Of a stretch of 64,000 nt of DNA, positions 7,795-16,639 are shown piece by piece. Location: contig JALCQR010000004.1 in NCBI GenBank assembly GCA_022651385.1, positions 1 to 64,000 of the forward strand, read 5' to 3'. The position numbers and the translations under genes are program-made. How positions within the stretch are numbered: position 1 is the first letter of the stretch; the number at the start of each line of letters is the position of its first letter. The notes beneath the pieces were generated by a model. That model worked only from the letters and a program-made list of their open reading frames with translations, ran no database searches and was not told where the DNA came from. The stretch is from Clostridia bacterium. Its GTDB lineage: Bacteria > Bacillota > Clostridia > Lachnospirales > Anaerotignaceae.

Positions 7795-8512
7795 TGTTAC
7801 GCCTCCTTACACAGTTAAAAAGGTAGTCGGAATAATGTTTACGCATTACCTGTATGTCTTTTTTGGGTATAGGTATCTTTTTCCCGTTTTTCAGAATAAA
7901 ATCCGAACCGTCCTGTGAGGCTATACAGTTCATATTTACAATATAACTTCGGTGGCACCTAAGGAATATATCCGTTGGAAGGAGCTTCCCAAGCTCATCA
8001 AGGGAAATATAGGTTTTAACATCACCTAAAAGGGTATGTATAGTTACAGTGTTGCTGTATACCTCTGCAAAAACAAAATCTTTCAGATGTATACGTGTAA
8101 CAGAACGTCCTACTTTAACTTCAATATATCTTTCTGACTGTGCAAACAGTTGATTGCAGCGGTCTAAACCAACTTTAACATCACTATAGGTTATTGGTTT
8201 TACAAGATAGTGCACAGCACCTACTTCAAACCCGTCTAAAGCATGGTCAATACTTGTGGTTGTAAAAATTATTTTACAGTACTTATCTGTATTACGTAAA
8301 ATACGGGCCGTTTCAACTCCGCTTTTTTCTTTCATATATATATCAAAAAAAACAATGTCATATTTATTTACAGCAGCATTTTTCAAAAAGTCCTCGCCGC
8401 TTTCAAAAACGGAAATAGCATATTCAAATTGATGTATTTCCATATACTGCTTAATATATTCTTTTAAAAGCTTTCTGTCTTGGCTGCAATCATCACATAT
8501 TCCAATATGCAC
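7784..8512 (-). CDS. LytTR-family response regulator
   Basis: A receiver domain is followed by a LytTR DNA-binding domain. I place the start at GTG 8512 (MHIGICDD), because GGAGG lies seven bases before it; an upstream ATG at 8545 has no such site. The acidic pocket is D7/D8, the phosphoacceptor is D57 (YDIVFFDIYM) and the conserved lysine sits in LVKPI near 105. The LytTR domain covers about residues 140-235 (VGRSVTRIHLKDFVFAEVYS, then LRCHRSYIVN, then IPIPKK). It precedes the kinase gene with an 11-nt overlap, forming a two-component system. Its likely operator lies in the divergent region 8587-8638. Confidence 0.92.
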   Translation of the reverse strand: MHIGICDDCSQDRKLLKEYIKQYMEIHQFEYAISVFESGEDFLKNAAVNKYDIVFFDIYMKEKSGVETARILRNTDKYCKIIFTTTSIDHALDGFEVGAVHYLVKPITYSDVKVGLDRCNQLFAQSERYIEVKVGRSVTRIHLKDFVFAEVYSNTVTIHTLLGDVKTYISLDELGKLLPTDIFLRCHRSYIVNMNCIASQDGSDFILKNGKKIPIPKKDIQVMRKHYSDYLFNCVRRRNSAF

Positions 8513-8586
8513 ATCGTTTCCTCCTCTCATAAATCCATAGTACATTTTACTATAATTTGGTTTTATATAAAAGCAGTAATTTAATG

Positions 8587-8638
8587 TTTCGATGTGAAAA
8601 AAATGCTTTTCACATCGAAAAGCGGCGTTTCACATCGA
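8587..8638. promoter_or_regulatory. candidate LytTR operator: repeated TTTCACATCGA boxes
   Basis: TTTCACATCGA occurs at 8608-8618 and again at 8628-8638, a 20-bp period close to two helical turns. An inverted copy TTTCGATGTGAAA at 8587-8599 makes the region an extended palindrome. LytTR regulators typically bind two direct boxes spaced about 21 bp apart. The site lies between the divergently read regulator (start 8512) and the receiver-like gene (start 8735). Confidence 0.55.
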
Positions 8639-8709
8639 GTTTATTGAACTTAAAAAATAAAAAGTATAAAATACATCCGTCTAAAGCTATATCAGGAGGG
8701 CTTTTTATT

Positions 8710-8757
8710 ATGAATTTATTAAGGAGGGAGGATTTTGAATATTTACGTTTGCGATAA
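8710..8757 (+). CDS. 15-residue leader peptide overlapping the receiver-like gene
   Basis: ATG 8710 has its own AGGAGGGC ribosome site and encodes MNLLRREDFEYLRLR then TAA. It overlaps the TTG start of the next gene in another frame and contains that gene's ribosome site. Translation of this short frame could control access to the downstream start. It may equally be accidental. Confidence 0.3.
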   Translation: MNLLRREDFEYLRLR

Positions 8758-9100
8758 CGACTCGAAAGAACGAAAAGCTATTATCAGGCACATATGCAGT
8801 TTTTACTACGGGAGAAATTTGCAATTAATTATAACCGAATTTGAATCGGCGGAGTTACTGGCAGAGAGCATTGCAACAGCAGTTCCAGATATTGTGCTGA
8901 TTTCCGTTGACGGCAGAGAGACATTTCAAACTGCAAAGAACTTTAGAATGCTTTGTAATGATTGCCATTTAGTTATTATAAGCAATAGCCAACAATTTGG
9001 AATTGAAGCCTATAACATTCAAGTTGCGGACTATATTATTAAGCCCGTGGGCTACGGGCAGATTTGCAAAGCACTTAAACGCTGTGAAATGCTTATATAA
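8735..9100 (+). CDS. receiver-only protein lacking the phospho-aspartate (pseudo-receiver)
   Basis: A 121-residue CheY-like fold without an output domain. It starts at TTG 8735 behind AAGGAGGG. The acidic pair (D7, D9), the SNS turn and the conserved lysine in IIKPVG (K103) are present. The phosphoacceptor position holds serine instead: PDIVLISVDG against YDIVFFDIYM in the regulator encoded at 7784-8512, so S57 replaces D57. Phosphorylation at the usual site is therefore unlikely. The gene sits between the two-component system and the surface protein, and may act as a decoy or a protein-interaction modulator of the LytTR pathway. It could also be a truncated LytTR regulator. Confidence 0.75.
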   Translation: MNIYVCDNDSKERKAIIRHICSFYYGRNLQLIITEFESAELLAESIATAVPDIVLISVDGRETFQTAKNFRMLCNDCHLVIISNSQQFGIEAYNIQVADYIIKPVGYGQICKALKRCEMLI

Positions 9101-9182
9101 TCCAGAGAGTAAAAAAGTAAACAAAACGGTGGGATACACTGTGTGTTTATAATTTTTAAAAAAAGAGGGAGGAATTAAAAAA

Positions 9183-12100
9183 ATGAGAAAACGACTTTTA
9201 AGTATCTTGCTTACATTGTGTATGGTATTTAGTCTGCTGCCACAAGTTGCACTGGCAGAGGAATCTGTATCCTATACCTATGGCGGCGATGTAACCGAAT
9301 CAGGCTTAGACCTGACAACAGCACCAAACGAAAATAAGCAGTATAAAGCAGGGGACGGGGTTGTACTGTGGCAGCCTGGCACAAATACTTTAACATTGAA
9401 AGGTGCTACCATAGACACAACAACTACAGGTGATGCCTTTGCATTAACATTAAAATACGATGCAGATGTTACCATTGTGGCAGATGGGACAAATGTTCTT
9501 AAATCCAATACCAATGGTATTAGGCAAAAGTATTGGGGTGAACCAGGAGACCCTGATCCAATTTCTACTGTAATTAAAGGCAGCGGCACCATTGAGGTAA
9601 CATCAACAGGCAGCGACTCTTGGGACTCAGCAATTTATTTGCCATATGGACCACTTACAATTTCTGGGGATGTAACAGTAAACCCACATAATGGTTTGGG
9701 AACACCCGAAGGTTTAAGCATATTGGATAATGCCAGTGTTACAGCACCTAGCAACATTATAATTAATACGTCAGCTGACAAGGTTAATATAGACACAACA
9801 GGAACTGTGTCGGAATTTTATAATATGTCAGGGGGAGACCTTAATTATACAAAGGGAGACTTGAAGGGCGCATTTGTATATGTAGAAAATAATGACGGCG
9901 GTACAAACAGGTTTTATTCCGTACATGGCGATTATACTCTGACTACAGACGAAACCATCCAGAGTTCCTCTGGACAGCATGGGCTTACGGTAAATGAGGG
10001 TGCAACCCTTACAATCCCTGAGGGGGTAACTCTTACCGTTGAAGACGAAACTGATGACAACCTTCAGATTACCAACAACGGAACTATTGAAAATAACGGC
10101 ACTATACAATTTTCAGATTCAGCTACAAATGGAGAGATTTTGGAACTTGCTGCAGGTGGTACGTTCACAGGAAGCGGCACAGTGAAAAGAGGAGACACAG
10201 AAGTTTTCCCTTTAAATGGTGGTGTGTATGAAGTTGCCGCCAATGTAACAAGCACTGGGCTAAATATATTAGTTCCGCCAACTGAAAACACTTTATACAA
10301 AGCAGGCAGCGGATACATAGTTTGGGAGCCTGTATTAACAGGCGGAGTTGTTACAGGCGGAATACTTGAAATGCAGGATGCAGAGATTTCATCAGCTTTT
10401 ACTGCACTGGTATTGCCGGAGGAAGATAAAAGTGGAATTGATGTTACCATTATTGCAAATGGAGACAACAGTCTTATAACTACTGGCAGTAATAGAGATG
10501 CAATCGAACATAGTTATGGAAATACAACAATAGCTGGTCAGGGTACGTTAACCGCTAAAGGCACAAGGAGTGGCATAGCTGGTAATCTTTTAACCATTGA
10601 TGGAAACGTAACTGTAAACTCAACTGGTGGCGATATTGGAATAATGGCCAATAGCATTAAAATTTTGGAAAATGCAAGCGTTACAGCTGCAAGCAGTAGT
10701 GATAATAACAATGTATGCATGACCACGAATAATGGCGATATTACAATAAACACAACAGGAACAGTGGATGCCAAAATAATAGTGGCAATGGATAACTTTA
10801 ACTACACAGCAGGCACTATGAAAGGCTCTGAGGTAATTGAAACAAAAATGGACCCAGGTGTTTGTGTTTATAGCGTATACGGTAATTATACACTTGCTGG
10901 TGACGAGATCATCAATGATTTACCTAAGGAAGATGGGCTTACGGTAAAGAATGGTGCAACCCTTACAATTCCTGAGGGCGTAACTCTTACAGTTGAAGAT
11001 AGACCTGATGTAGAGGGTGTGCCTCAGATTACAACCGACGGCACTATTATCAACAATGGTACCATTGCATTCCCAAAAGGAACAACAAGTGCAGAAATTG
11101 AAGCACTGAATATCCAAGGCAGCGGCACAATTATGATTGGGGATTCACAGGTTGCAATTATCAACGGAGTTTTGTATCCGGTTGGCAATGATATAAGTAC
11201 CACAGGGTTAGATTTAACAGTAAATATCCCAACGGCAGATACTTGTTATAAAGCAGTCAGCGGATATATGATGTTTTCACCAAGCAACGGTACATTAACA
11301 CTGCATAATGCAGTATTAAGCGGTGACCAAGATAAGCCGTTAATAACATTGCCAAAAAGCAATATTAAATTGGTTTTGGAAGGTGAAAATGCCTTAACAA
11401 ACAGCGGCGATCCAGATAGCTATGCCCCTATAATTCAACAGGGCGAGCTTATAAATGCTAATGGTCTTAGCAGTGCTTTTACACCACAAGCTTACACACT
11501 TACGGTTTCTGGTGACGGAAGTTTGGATGTTAATTCTGAAAATTCTGAAAACTCATCCATTTCAACAGACGGTACATTTATTGTGGAAAGCGGAACCATT
11601 AAAAGCAGGGATGTTCATGAAAGCTGTTATGGTATTGGCACAGTAGATTTTAAAATGATAGGCGGAAGTTTGGAAGCATCCTATGGAATAAGAATTTTTG
11701 GAAATGCTTTAATACAGGGGGGTGCTATTTTCACACCTGGTGGTAATTTAGAAATTGCATGCTTAGGCAATTTTGAAATGACAGGCGGAACGGTAACATG
11801 TGGAAACACAATGGTGGGAGGTCTGGCAGTAGCCGGAAACATAAACAAAACGGGCGGTACATTAAACGCCTTGGTTAGCAAGGTCGAAATTGACAGTACA
11901 CAGTATAATGTTACCTTAACACCTTACGGAAGTGCCCCTATGTTTACTTATAATAATGATGGCACTGTAAATCAAACACAAAATCTTATAATAGGGAAAA
12001 GGCCTACAGATGTGATGGTTATGCAAATCAAACTGAATATTCCTTCTGGAAGCACCCTTACTATTCCAAGCGGTGCAGCATTAGACCTGAATGGGTTTAT

Positions 12101-14039
12101 GAGGGGACTTACACTAAGCGATTATGTTACAAATAACGGAACGCTTGTAAATAACGGCATGATAGTTTTACCGGAAGGCAGTACGGCAGACGATGTAAAA
12201 GCAGCAGTTGCAATATTAAAACCTACGGGAACAGGCAATATTGTAGTGCCTAATGAAGAGGCGCCAGAGTTCTATACCAACAGCGGAGACCCAATGAATA
12301 TTGTGAATGGTCTTAATCTGGGAGAAATGGAAACCTCTGGGGACGGTTATACATGGGCTGGAAACCCAACAGAGGGCTATACTTTGACATTGGATAATCT
12401 TTATGTATATGGGGATAGCATTAATTTACCTGAAAATGTACCTGTAACCATTGTTTTGAATGGAAGCAGCTTTGCACAGCAAGGAATTGGTTTTACTCAA
12501 AGCGGAGAGTATGGTTACAAAGGTGACTTAACCATTGAAGGAAGCGGAACTCTTACAGTTGGTAGTGGCATTCACGGCAGCGGATGCAACGGAGACAAAT
12601 TAACCATACAGGGGGGAGCAAATGTAAATGTTGACGGTGGTATCGGCCTTGGTGGTTCTGGCGGAGCAGACGGAACATTGATTGTTGACGGTACAGGAAC
12701 TTCTCTTTCTGTTACCGGCCTTGGAGCTTATTTAGACACTTTACAGGTGTTAAACGGCGCCCAAATGACAGTTCATTCGGATAAGGCCGGCGTTTTTGCA
12801 CGTGGTGGAGGCGTAACGATTACAGGAGGTTCTACACTTAATGCAGGCTGTGATTACGGTGTTTACATCATCGACGGTAAACTGACATTAGACAGCACAA
12901 GTAAATTAGTTACAAATGGGGCAATAGCACCGTTCTGCGTGGTTAAAACACCAAATAGCAAATTGGAAGGTGATCCTGTTGTTATTTCAAATATACCAAG
13001 CGGAACACAAATTACTTCTGTACAGGGTACAGATGAGGGCTACGGATACAACACCTACTGGAGTCTTGTATCTACAGGCGGTACTTTAGGCGTAAAAGAT
13101 GAAGCCAATGAACTTGCAAATTTAACTGGTGCAGTTAAAGGTACAGTTACATTTGCAGCAAGCCCTAATGACAGCGGCGACGATAATGTCGATAACAATA
13201 ATAAAGGTGGTGGCGGCGGAAGCCCAACAAACTACACTATTACAGCTACAGCAGGAGAAGGCGGCTCTATAAGTCCAAACGGCAAAATATCTATTGTATC
13301 AAATGGTAACAAAAAAATTACTATTTCAGCAAATGACGGCTATGTTGTTAAGGATGTATTGGTTGACGGCGTAAGCGTTGGAGCAGTTAAAGAATATACA
13401 TTCGACAAGGTTACTAAGGCACACACAATCACTGCAAGCTTCGAGAAAGCTGTTGACGAAACAGTTGATAAGACTAATAACAAACCTATTTCATACAGCG
13501 ATGTTAAGGACAGCGACTGGTTTAAGAAAGCAGCAGACTATGTATCAGAAAATGGCTTAATGAAAGGAATCAGTGACAATGCTTTTGGTCCTAACATAAA
13601 TGCAACCAGAGGAATGATTGTTGCTATTCTTTGGAGACTTGAAGGAGAACCGGATGTGACATCCACAGTCTTTACAGATGTTGACCAAGGAGATTATTAC
13701 GCTAAGGCCGTAGCATGGGCGTCAAAAAATAAAATTGTTGAGGGATTTGGAGACGGACGTTTTGGCCCTGAGGATAGCATAACAAGAGAACAATTAGCAG
13801 CAATTTTATACAGATATGCTAAATTTAAGGGCTACGATACAACCCAAGGCGGAATGGCAGTTCGTGAATTTTCAGATTACGGTAAAATATCTGATTGGGC
13901 ATTGGAATCTGTTGCATGGGCAGTAAATAATGACTTGCTTTCAGGAGTAGGGGACAATCAGCTTGACCCTTCTGGTTTAGCAACACGTGCACAGGTGGCA
14001 TCAATTTTAATGCGTTACTGTGAAAATATAAAGAAATAA
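9183..14039 (+). CDS. large secreted repeat protein with C-terminal SLH domains
   Basis: A 1618-residue surface protein with a GGGAGG ribosome site. A signal peptide (MRKRLLSILLTLCMVFSLLP, cleavage near ALAEE) is followed by four long repeats starting near residues 35, 340, 656 and 1038. Each opens with a SGLDL..P...YKAG.GY/VLW.P...LTL motif and continues as beta-helix-like turns rich in T, G and N. The LTIPEGVTLTVED segment appears twice. A GGGGG linker (about 1340) precedes an InlB-type beta repeat (ITATAGEGGSISPNG). Three S-layer homology domains start at about 1436, 1496 and 1563 (DVKDSDWFKKAADY, VFTDVDQGDYYAKAV, FSDYGKISDWA) and should bind secondary cell-wall polymer. It may be an adhesin or S-layer-associated protein, probably controlled by the adjacent LytTR system. 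Confidence 0.9.
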   Translation: MRKRLLSILLTLCMVFSLLPQVALAEESVSYTYGGDVTESGLDLTTAPNENKQYKAGDGVVLWQPGTNTLTLKGATIDTTTTGDAFALTLKYDADVTIVADGTNVLKSNTNGIRQKYWGEPGDPDPISTVIKGSGTIEVTSTGSDSWDSAIYLPYGPLTISGDVTVNPHNGLGTPEGLSILDNASVTAPSNIIINTSADKVNIDTTGTVSEFYNMSGGDLNYTKGDLKGAFVYVENNDGGTNRFYSVHGDYTLTTDETIQSSSGQHGLTVNEGATLTIPEGVTLTVEDETDDNLQITNNGTIENNGTIQFSDSATNGEILELAAGGTFTGSGTVKRGDTEVFPLNGGVYEVAANVTSTGLNILVPPTENTLYKAGSGYIVWEPVLTGGVVTGGILEMQDAEISSAFTALVLPEEDKSGIDVTIIANGDNSLITTGSNRDAIEHSYGNTTIAGQGTLTAKGTRSGIAGNLLTIDGNVTVNSTGGDIGIMANSIKILENASVTAASSSDNNNVCMTTNNGDITINTTGTVDAKIIVAMDNFNYTAGTMKGSEVIETKMDPGVCVYSVYGNYTLAGDEIINDLPKEDGLTVKNGATLTIPEGVTLTVEDRPDVEGVPQITTDGTIINNGTIAFPKGTTSAEIEALNIQGSGTIMIGDSQVAIINGVLYPVGNDISTTGLDLTVNIPTADTCYKAVSGYMMFSPSNGTLTLHNAVLSGDQDKPLITLPKSNIKLVLEGENALTNSGDPDSYAPIIQQGELINANGLSSAFTPQAYTLTVSGDGSLDVNSENSENSSISTDGTFIVESGTIKSRDVHESCYGIGTVDFKMIGGSLEASYGIRIFGNALIQGGAIFTPGGNLEIACLGNFEMTGGTVTCGNTMVGGLAVAGNINKTGGTLNALVSKVEIDSTQYNVTLTPYGSAPMFTYNNDGTVNQTQNLIIGKRPTDVMVMQIKLNIPSGSTLTIPSGAALDLNGFMRGLTLSDYVTNNGTLVNNGMIVLPEGSTADDVKAAVAILKPTGTGNIVVPNEEAPEFYTNSGDPMNIVNGLNLGEMETSGDGYTWAGNPTEGYTLTLDNLYVYGDSINLPENVPVTIVLNGSSFAQQGIGFTQSGEYGYKGDLTIEGSGTLTVGSGIHGSGCNGDKLTIQGGANVNVDGGIGLGGSGGADGTLIVDGTGTSLSVTGLGAYLDTLQVLNGAQMTVHSDKAGVFARGGGVTITGGSTLNAGCDYGVYIIDGKLTLDSTSKLVTNGAIAPFCVVKTPNSKLEGDPVVISNIPSGTQITSVQGTDEGYGYNTYWSLVSTGGTLGVKDEANELANLTGAVKGTVTFAASPNDSGDDNVDNNNKGGGGGSPTNYTITATAGEGGSISPNGKISIVSNGNKKITISANDGYVVKDVLVDGVSVGAVKEYTFDKVTKAHTITASFEKAVDETVDKTNNKPISYSDVKDSDWFKKAADYVSENGLMKGISDNAFGPNINATRGMIVAILWRLEGEPDVTSTVFTDVDQGDYYAKAVAWASKNKIVEGFGDGRFGPEDSITREQLAAILYRYAKFKGYDTTQGGMAVREFSDYGKISDWALESVAWAVNNDLLSGVGDNQLDPSGLATRAQVASILMRYCENIKK

Positions 14040-14114
14040 GATAAAAAAATTGATACAGTAATAATAATTATGGTGTATACCTTAACAGGTGCTTCATCTC
14101 CATTTAAGGAACCT

Positions 14115-14170
14115 TCGAATTAACCTTTTTTTGCCTAAAACATGGTTTTTATGGCCTTTTTGCTTTGTTT
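14115..14170 (+). terminator. possible terminator after the surface protein / cassette C boundary
   Basis: TCGAATTAACC plus a T run (14115-14132) repeats the left half of the terminator at 1136-1170. It is followed by an imperfect hairpin GCCTAAAAC...GTTTTTATGGC (about 14133-14155) and CTTTTTG. I infer both a termination signal and a cassette boundary. Confidence 0.4.
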
Positions 14171-14174
14171 TATG

Positions 14175-15137
14175 TACAATTTTGATAACAGAAAACAGGA
14201 TTACAGAGGCAAATGCGGCAAAGTTATTTGCAGTAAAGATTATTGCGAATATATTCTAAAATAGTGCTTTGTGCGAACACATTTAAAGTTTATGGGAGGC
14301 AGTGACAGAAATTATGCAGAGGCAATAAAAAAGCAGTTTGATAAAACAGCAGAGGCAATAAAAAGTGATTTATACAGTGGAAAAGCGAACAATGATTTTG
14401 TAAAAGATGAAAACGGTGTATTTTTTAAGAAAGCCATTTTTGAGCTTGAAAAATGCGGTATTAAATGTTACGATTTATGTAATAAAGTTGATAGCTTAAT
14501 GTGGTATGTGGGCGGAGATGCGGCAAAAATAAAAGAACTCCAGTACAAACTTAATTCTTTTGGCATAAGCGGACAAAACGGAAGACTCAAAGAAGACGGA
14601 GTGTATGGCAAAGAGACTTTGAGCGCTTGGAATAAGTTTTTTGAAAAGCTGGTTAAAGGTGCCTTACCTAAACTTGCTTGGGTAGACCCGCTGCAGACAA
14701 AAAAGACAGGAATCACGCATAGAAATGTTCCAAAAAATAAACCAAAAAATAGCACAATTTATGAACATTATGACATGAAAAAATTATCTGATCCGTATAC
14801 TTGCTCTATTTTATTTAAAGATACAGGCGCTAAAGATACAAGACTATTTATGTTTGATACTCCGGAGTTCAAGGATGGGAAGCCAATTGGATATCATATA
14901 AATGTTAAAGGAAAGATTCCTGATTTTGTAAAAAAGTTTGACCACAAGCAGATACCCGAAGATGTGTATTTAAGATTAAAAAATTTCGGGGAAACGGCAA
15001 AAAAAGTACGGGTTGCAGGAAGAAGTTTATTAGTAGCTGCAATTGCTCTTGATGTTATCGAGCTTTGCAAGACAATAGATGCTGATTTAAAAGATTCTGA
15101 TAAAAAACTTGGCAGGAAAACGGCATCGAATATCTGA
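14175..15137 (+). pseudogene. polymorphic-toxin-like protein, copy C (5'-truncated, nonsense codon, frameshift)
   Basis: Homology with copy A begins at FDNRKQDYRG (14180), about residue 170 of copy A. An in-frame TAG replaces the GAA of copy A at 14262-14264. Beyond it the frame reads CFVRTHLKFMGGSDRNYAEA, the peptidoglycan-binding-like domain (KIKELQYKLNSFGISG, then EDGVYGKET) and a linker LAWVDPLQTKKTGITHRNVP. An MFDTPEFKDGKPIGYHINV segment and VAGRSLLVAAIALDVIEL follow. It stops at 15137 just before the glycine zipper, which continues in another frame at 15109-15321. The copy is inactive unless the frameshift is read through. Confidence 0.7.
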
Positions 15138-15321
15138 AATTGGAGGAAGTTGGGGCGTCTCCATAGCAGGAGTAGAATTAGGAGCTTATGTAGGTGCTCT
15201 GGCAGTTCCATTTGCTCCAATAGCAGTGCCTGTACTTAGCTTTGTTGGGGGAATAGCAGGTGCATTTGTGGGAGATGCACTATCAAAATATATTATAGAT
15301 ATTACATATGTGGGGGAATGA
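15109..15321 (+). CDS. glycine-zipper C-terminal domain of copy C (out of frame)
   Basis: After AATATCTGAAATTGG the sequence continues in the next frame as SEIGGSWGVSIAGVELGAYV, then proline/alanine-rich hydrophobic helices and DALSKYIIDITYVGE. This is a membrane-active-looking glycine zipper. Independent translation from a TTG at 15109 is unlikely. The same frameshift exists in copy B. The stop overlaps the next start as ATGA (15318-15321). Confidence 0.55.
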   Translation: MAGKRHRISEIGGSWGVSIAGVELGAYVGALAVPFAPIAVPVLSFVGGIAGAFVGDALSKYIIDITYVGE

Positions 15322-15914
15322 GTATGTTTTTTAAAAAGAAACCCAAAGTAACGATTCCAAAAGAGTTTAAGCTAATGTTAATTTACGATGGAGGCTTTAA
15401 ACCAAAAGAGGACGATAGTAACTTGCTGTTTGTATTTCAAGAATGGGGTCATGATGATCCTGATTTTGAAGATGAATTTAGAGAAGTATTGGCAGAGCTT
15501 ATATCTGATTTATGCAAAGATTACCCAACTGCTATAGTTGTTGAAAGTACCGTTCTACCACATAAAAATGAGGATGATTCTGTAAAAATAGGAAGAGGAG
15601 CAGATATAGTTTCATTAAATTCTTATTTTAATAATGACACTTTAAAAAATATGACAAATTTATACGTGATATCAAGTCAGACAGAAATATTGTTTAAAGA
15701 CAAAAATATTGATGTACATATAAAGAAACTTTTGGATATGCCGTATATTATTCGATTTGATTTTGATTCTATACATAATGAATCTGAAATATCAGTAGAC
15801 ATTAATGTGATTGATAAAGAATTTATTGTTGAAAGCGTAAAGAAGTTATGTGACAGAAGGAAAATTGACCTTGATATTTCTATTTTTTATAGAAAGCCAA
15901 AAAGCGGGGAATGA
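15318..15914 (+). CDS. two-domain candidate immunity protein, full length
   Basis: This 198-residue protein is the only apparently complete member of the family here. The N terminus MSMFFKKKPK is followed by an acidic domain (LMLIYDGGFKPKEDDSNLLF, then ELISDLCKDYPTAIVVEST, then DIVSLNSYF). A C-terminal domain follows from about residue 135 (HIKKLLDMPYIIRFDFDSI, then ISVDINVIDKEFIVESVKKL). It has no membrane segments, so it is probably cytoplasmic. It is coupled by ATGA overlaps to the toxin-like glycine zipper upstream and to a paralog downstream. Position and coupling suggest immunity against the upstream toxin-like protein. I do not recognise the family from known immunity folds. Confidence 0.6.
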   Translation: MSMFFKKKPKVTIPKEFKLMLIYDGGFKPKEDDSNLLFVFQEWGHDDPDFEDEFREVLAELISDLCKDYPTAIVVESTVLPHKNEDDSVKIGRGADIVSLNSYFNNDTLKNMTNLYVISSQTEILFKDKNIDVHIKKLLDMPYIIRFDFDSIHNESEISVDINVIDKEFIVESVKKLCDRRKIDLDISIFYRKPKSGE

Positions 15915-16252
15915 GTATGTTTTTTAAAAAGAAACCAAAAGTAACGACACAAAAAATTCCAGAAAAGTTCTGGGTAGCTTTATTCTATGATGGGGCTTTT
16001 GAGCCAAGCAAGGATAACAGTCTTTTATCTTTTGACTTTCAGGTTGATGAAGATTCTGAGAACGAAGAGAAATTCAAGGAAATATTGTCGGAGTTTATTT
16101 CTGATGTATGTAAAGATTACCCAACGGCCATTGTTGTTAAAAACTGTAGCGCCCCTCCGCAGGAAGAATTTAATTCTGTAAAAATAGGAAAGGGAGCAGA
16201 TATACTTTCATTAAAATCGTATTATGATGCTTTTGCATTTTCTGCCGACTAG
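15911..16252 (+). CDS. candidate immunity protein paralog, C-terminally truncated
   Basis: It starts MSMFFKKKPKVT at an ATGA overlap with the previous gene. The 113 residues cover only the N-terminal domain (ALFYDGAFEPSKDNSLLSFD, then SDVCKDYPTAIVVKN, then DILSLKSYYD). The C-terminal domain of the 198-residue paralog is absent. It is the closest relative of the truncated gene at 4549-4878. Both end just after SLKSY, so either this is a natural short form or both were cut at the same place. Confidence 0.55.
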   Translation: MSMFFKKKPKVTTQKIPEKFWVALFYDGAFEPSKDNSLLSFDFQVDEDSENEEKFKEILSEFISDVCKDYPTAIVVKNCSAPPQEEFNSVKIGKGADILSLKSYYDAFAFSAD

Positions 16253-16368
16253 CACTGGAAATTGCAGACAAAGCATATTTTATAATCTGATTTGTAAATA
16301 ATTCGACAAGAAACTTATGTGTCATTATGTGTAATAAGAACAATTTAAGAAAAGTAGACTGAATACGG

Positions 16369-16408
16369 AAAAAACGCCTTGGGAAATGAGCCTAAGGCGT
16401 TTTTTTCT
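16369..16408 (+). terminator. intrinsic terminator
   Basis: AAAACGCCTT (16371-16380) pairs with AAGGCGTTTT, extended by GGG/CCT near the loop, and is followed by a T tract. It closes the cassette C transcript. Confidence 0.85.
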
Positions 16409-16639
16409 ATAGTCTGTGGTATCAATATTCTTTTGCCAAATGCTATAGCTTATGATATATCATGGTTATTTATAATTGTGAGGGCATTTGTTTAGGTTAG
16501 ATATTTTTTACTTAAACAAAATGTATTAAAAACATGAATTAATATTTCTTAAACATTTTATAAACAATATCTAAAAGCTGAAATGTTAATATTTTACTGT
16601 ATTTGTATTAGTAAACTATTTATATGAAGGGAAGATATT

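Noticed and set aside
9276-11881. Several long antisense open frames inside the SLH protein gene
   Set aside because: They mirror the threonine/glycine-rich repeats of the sense gene, have no ribosome sites and no family features.
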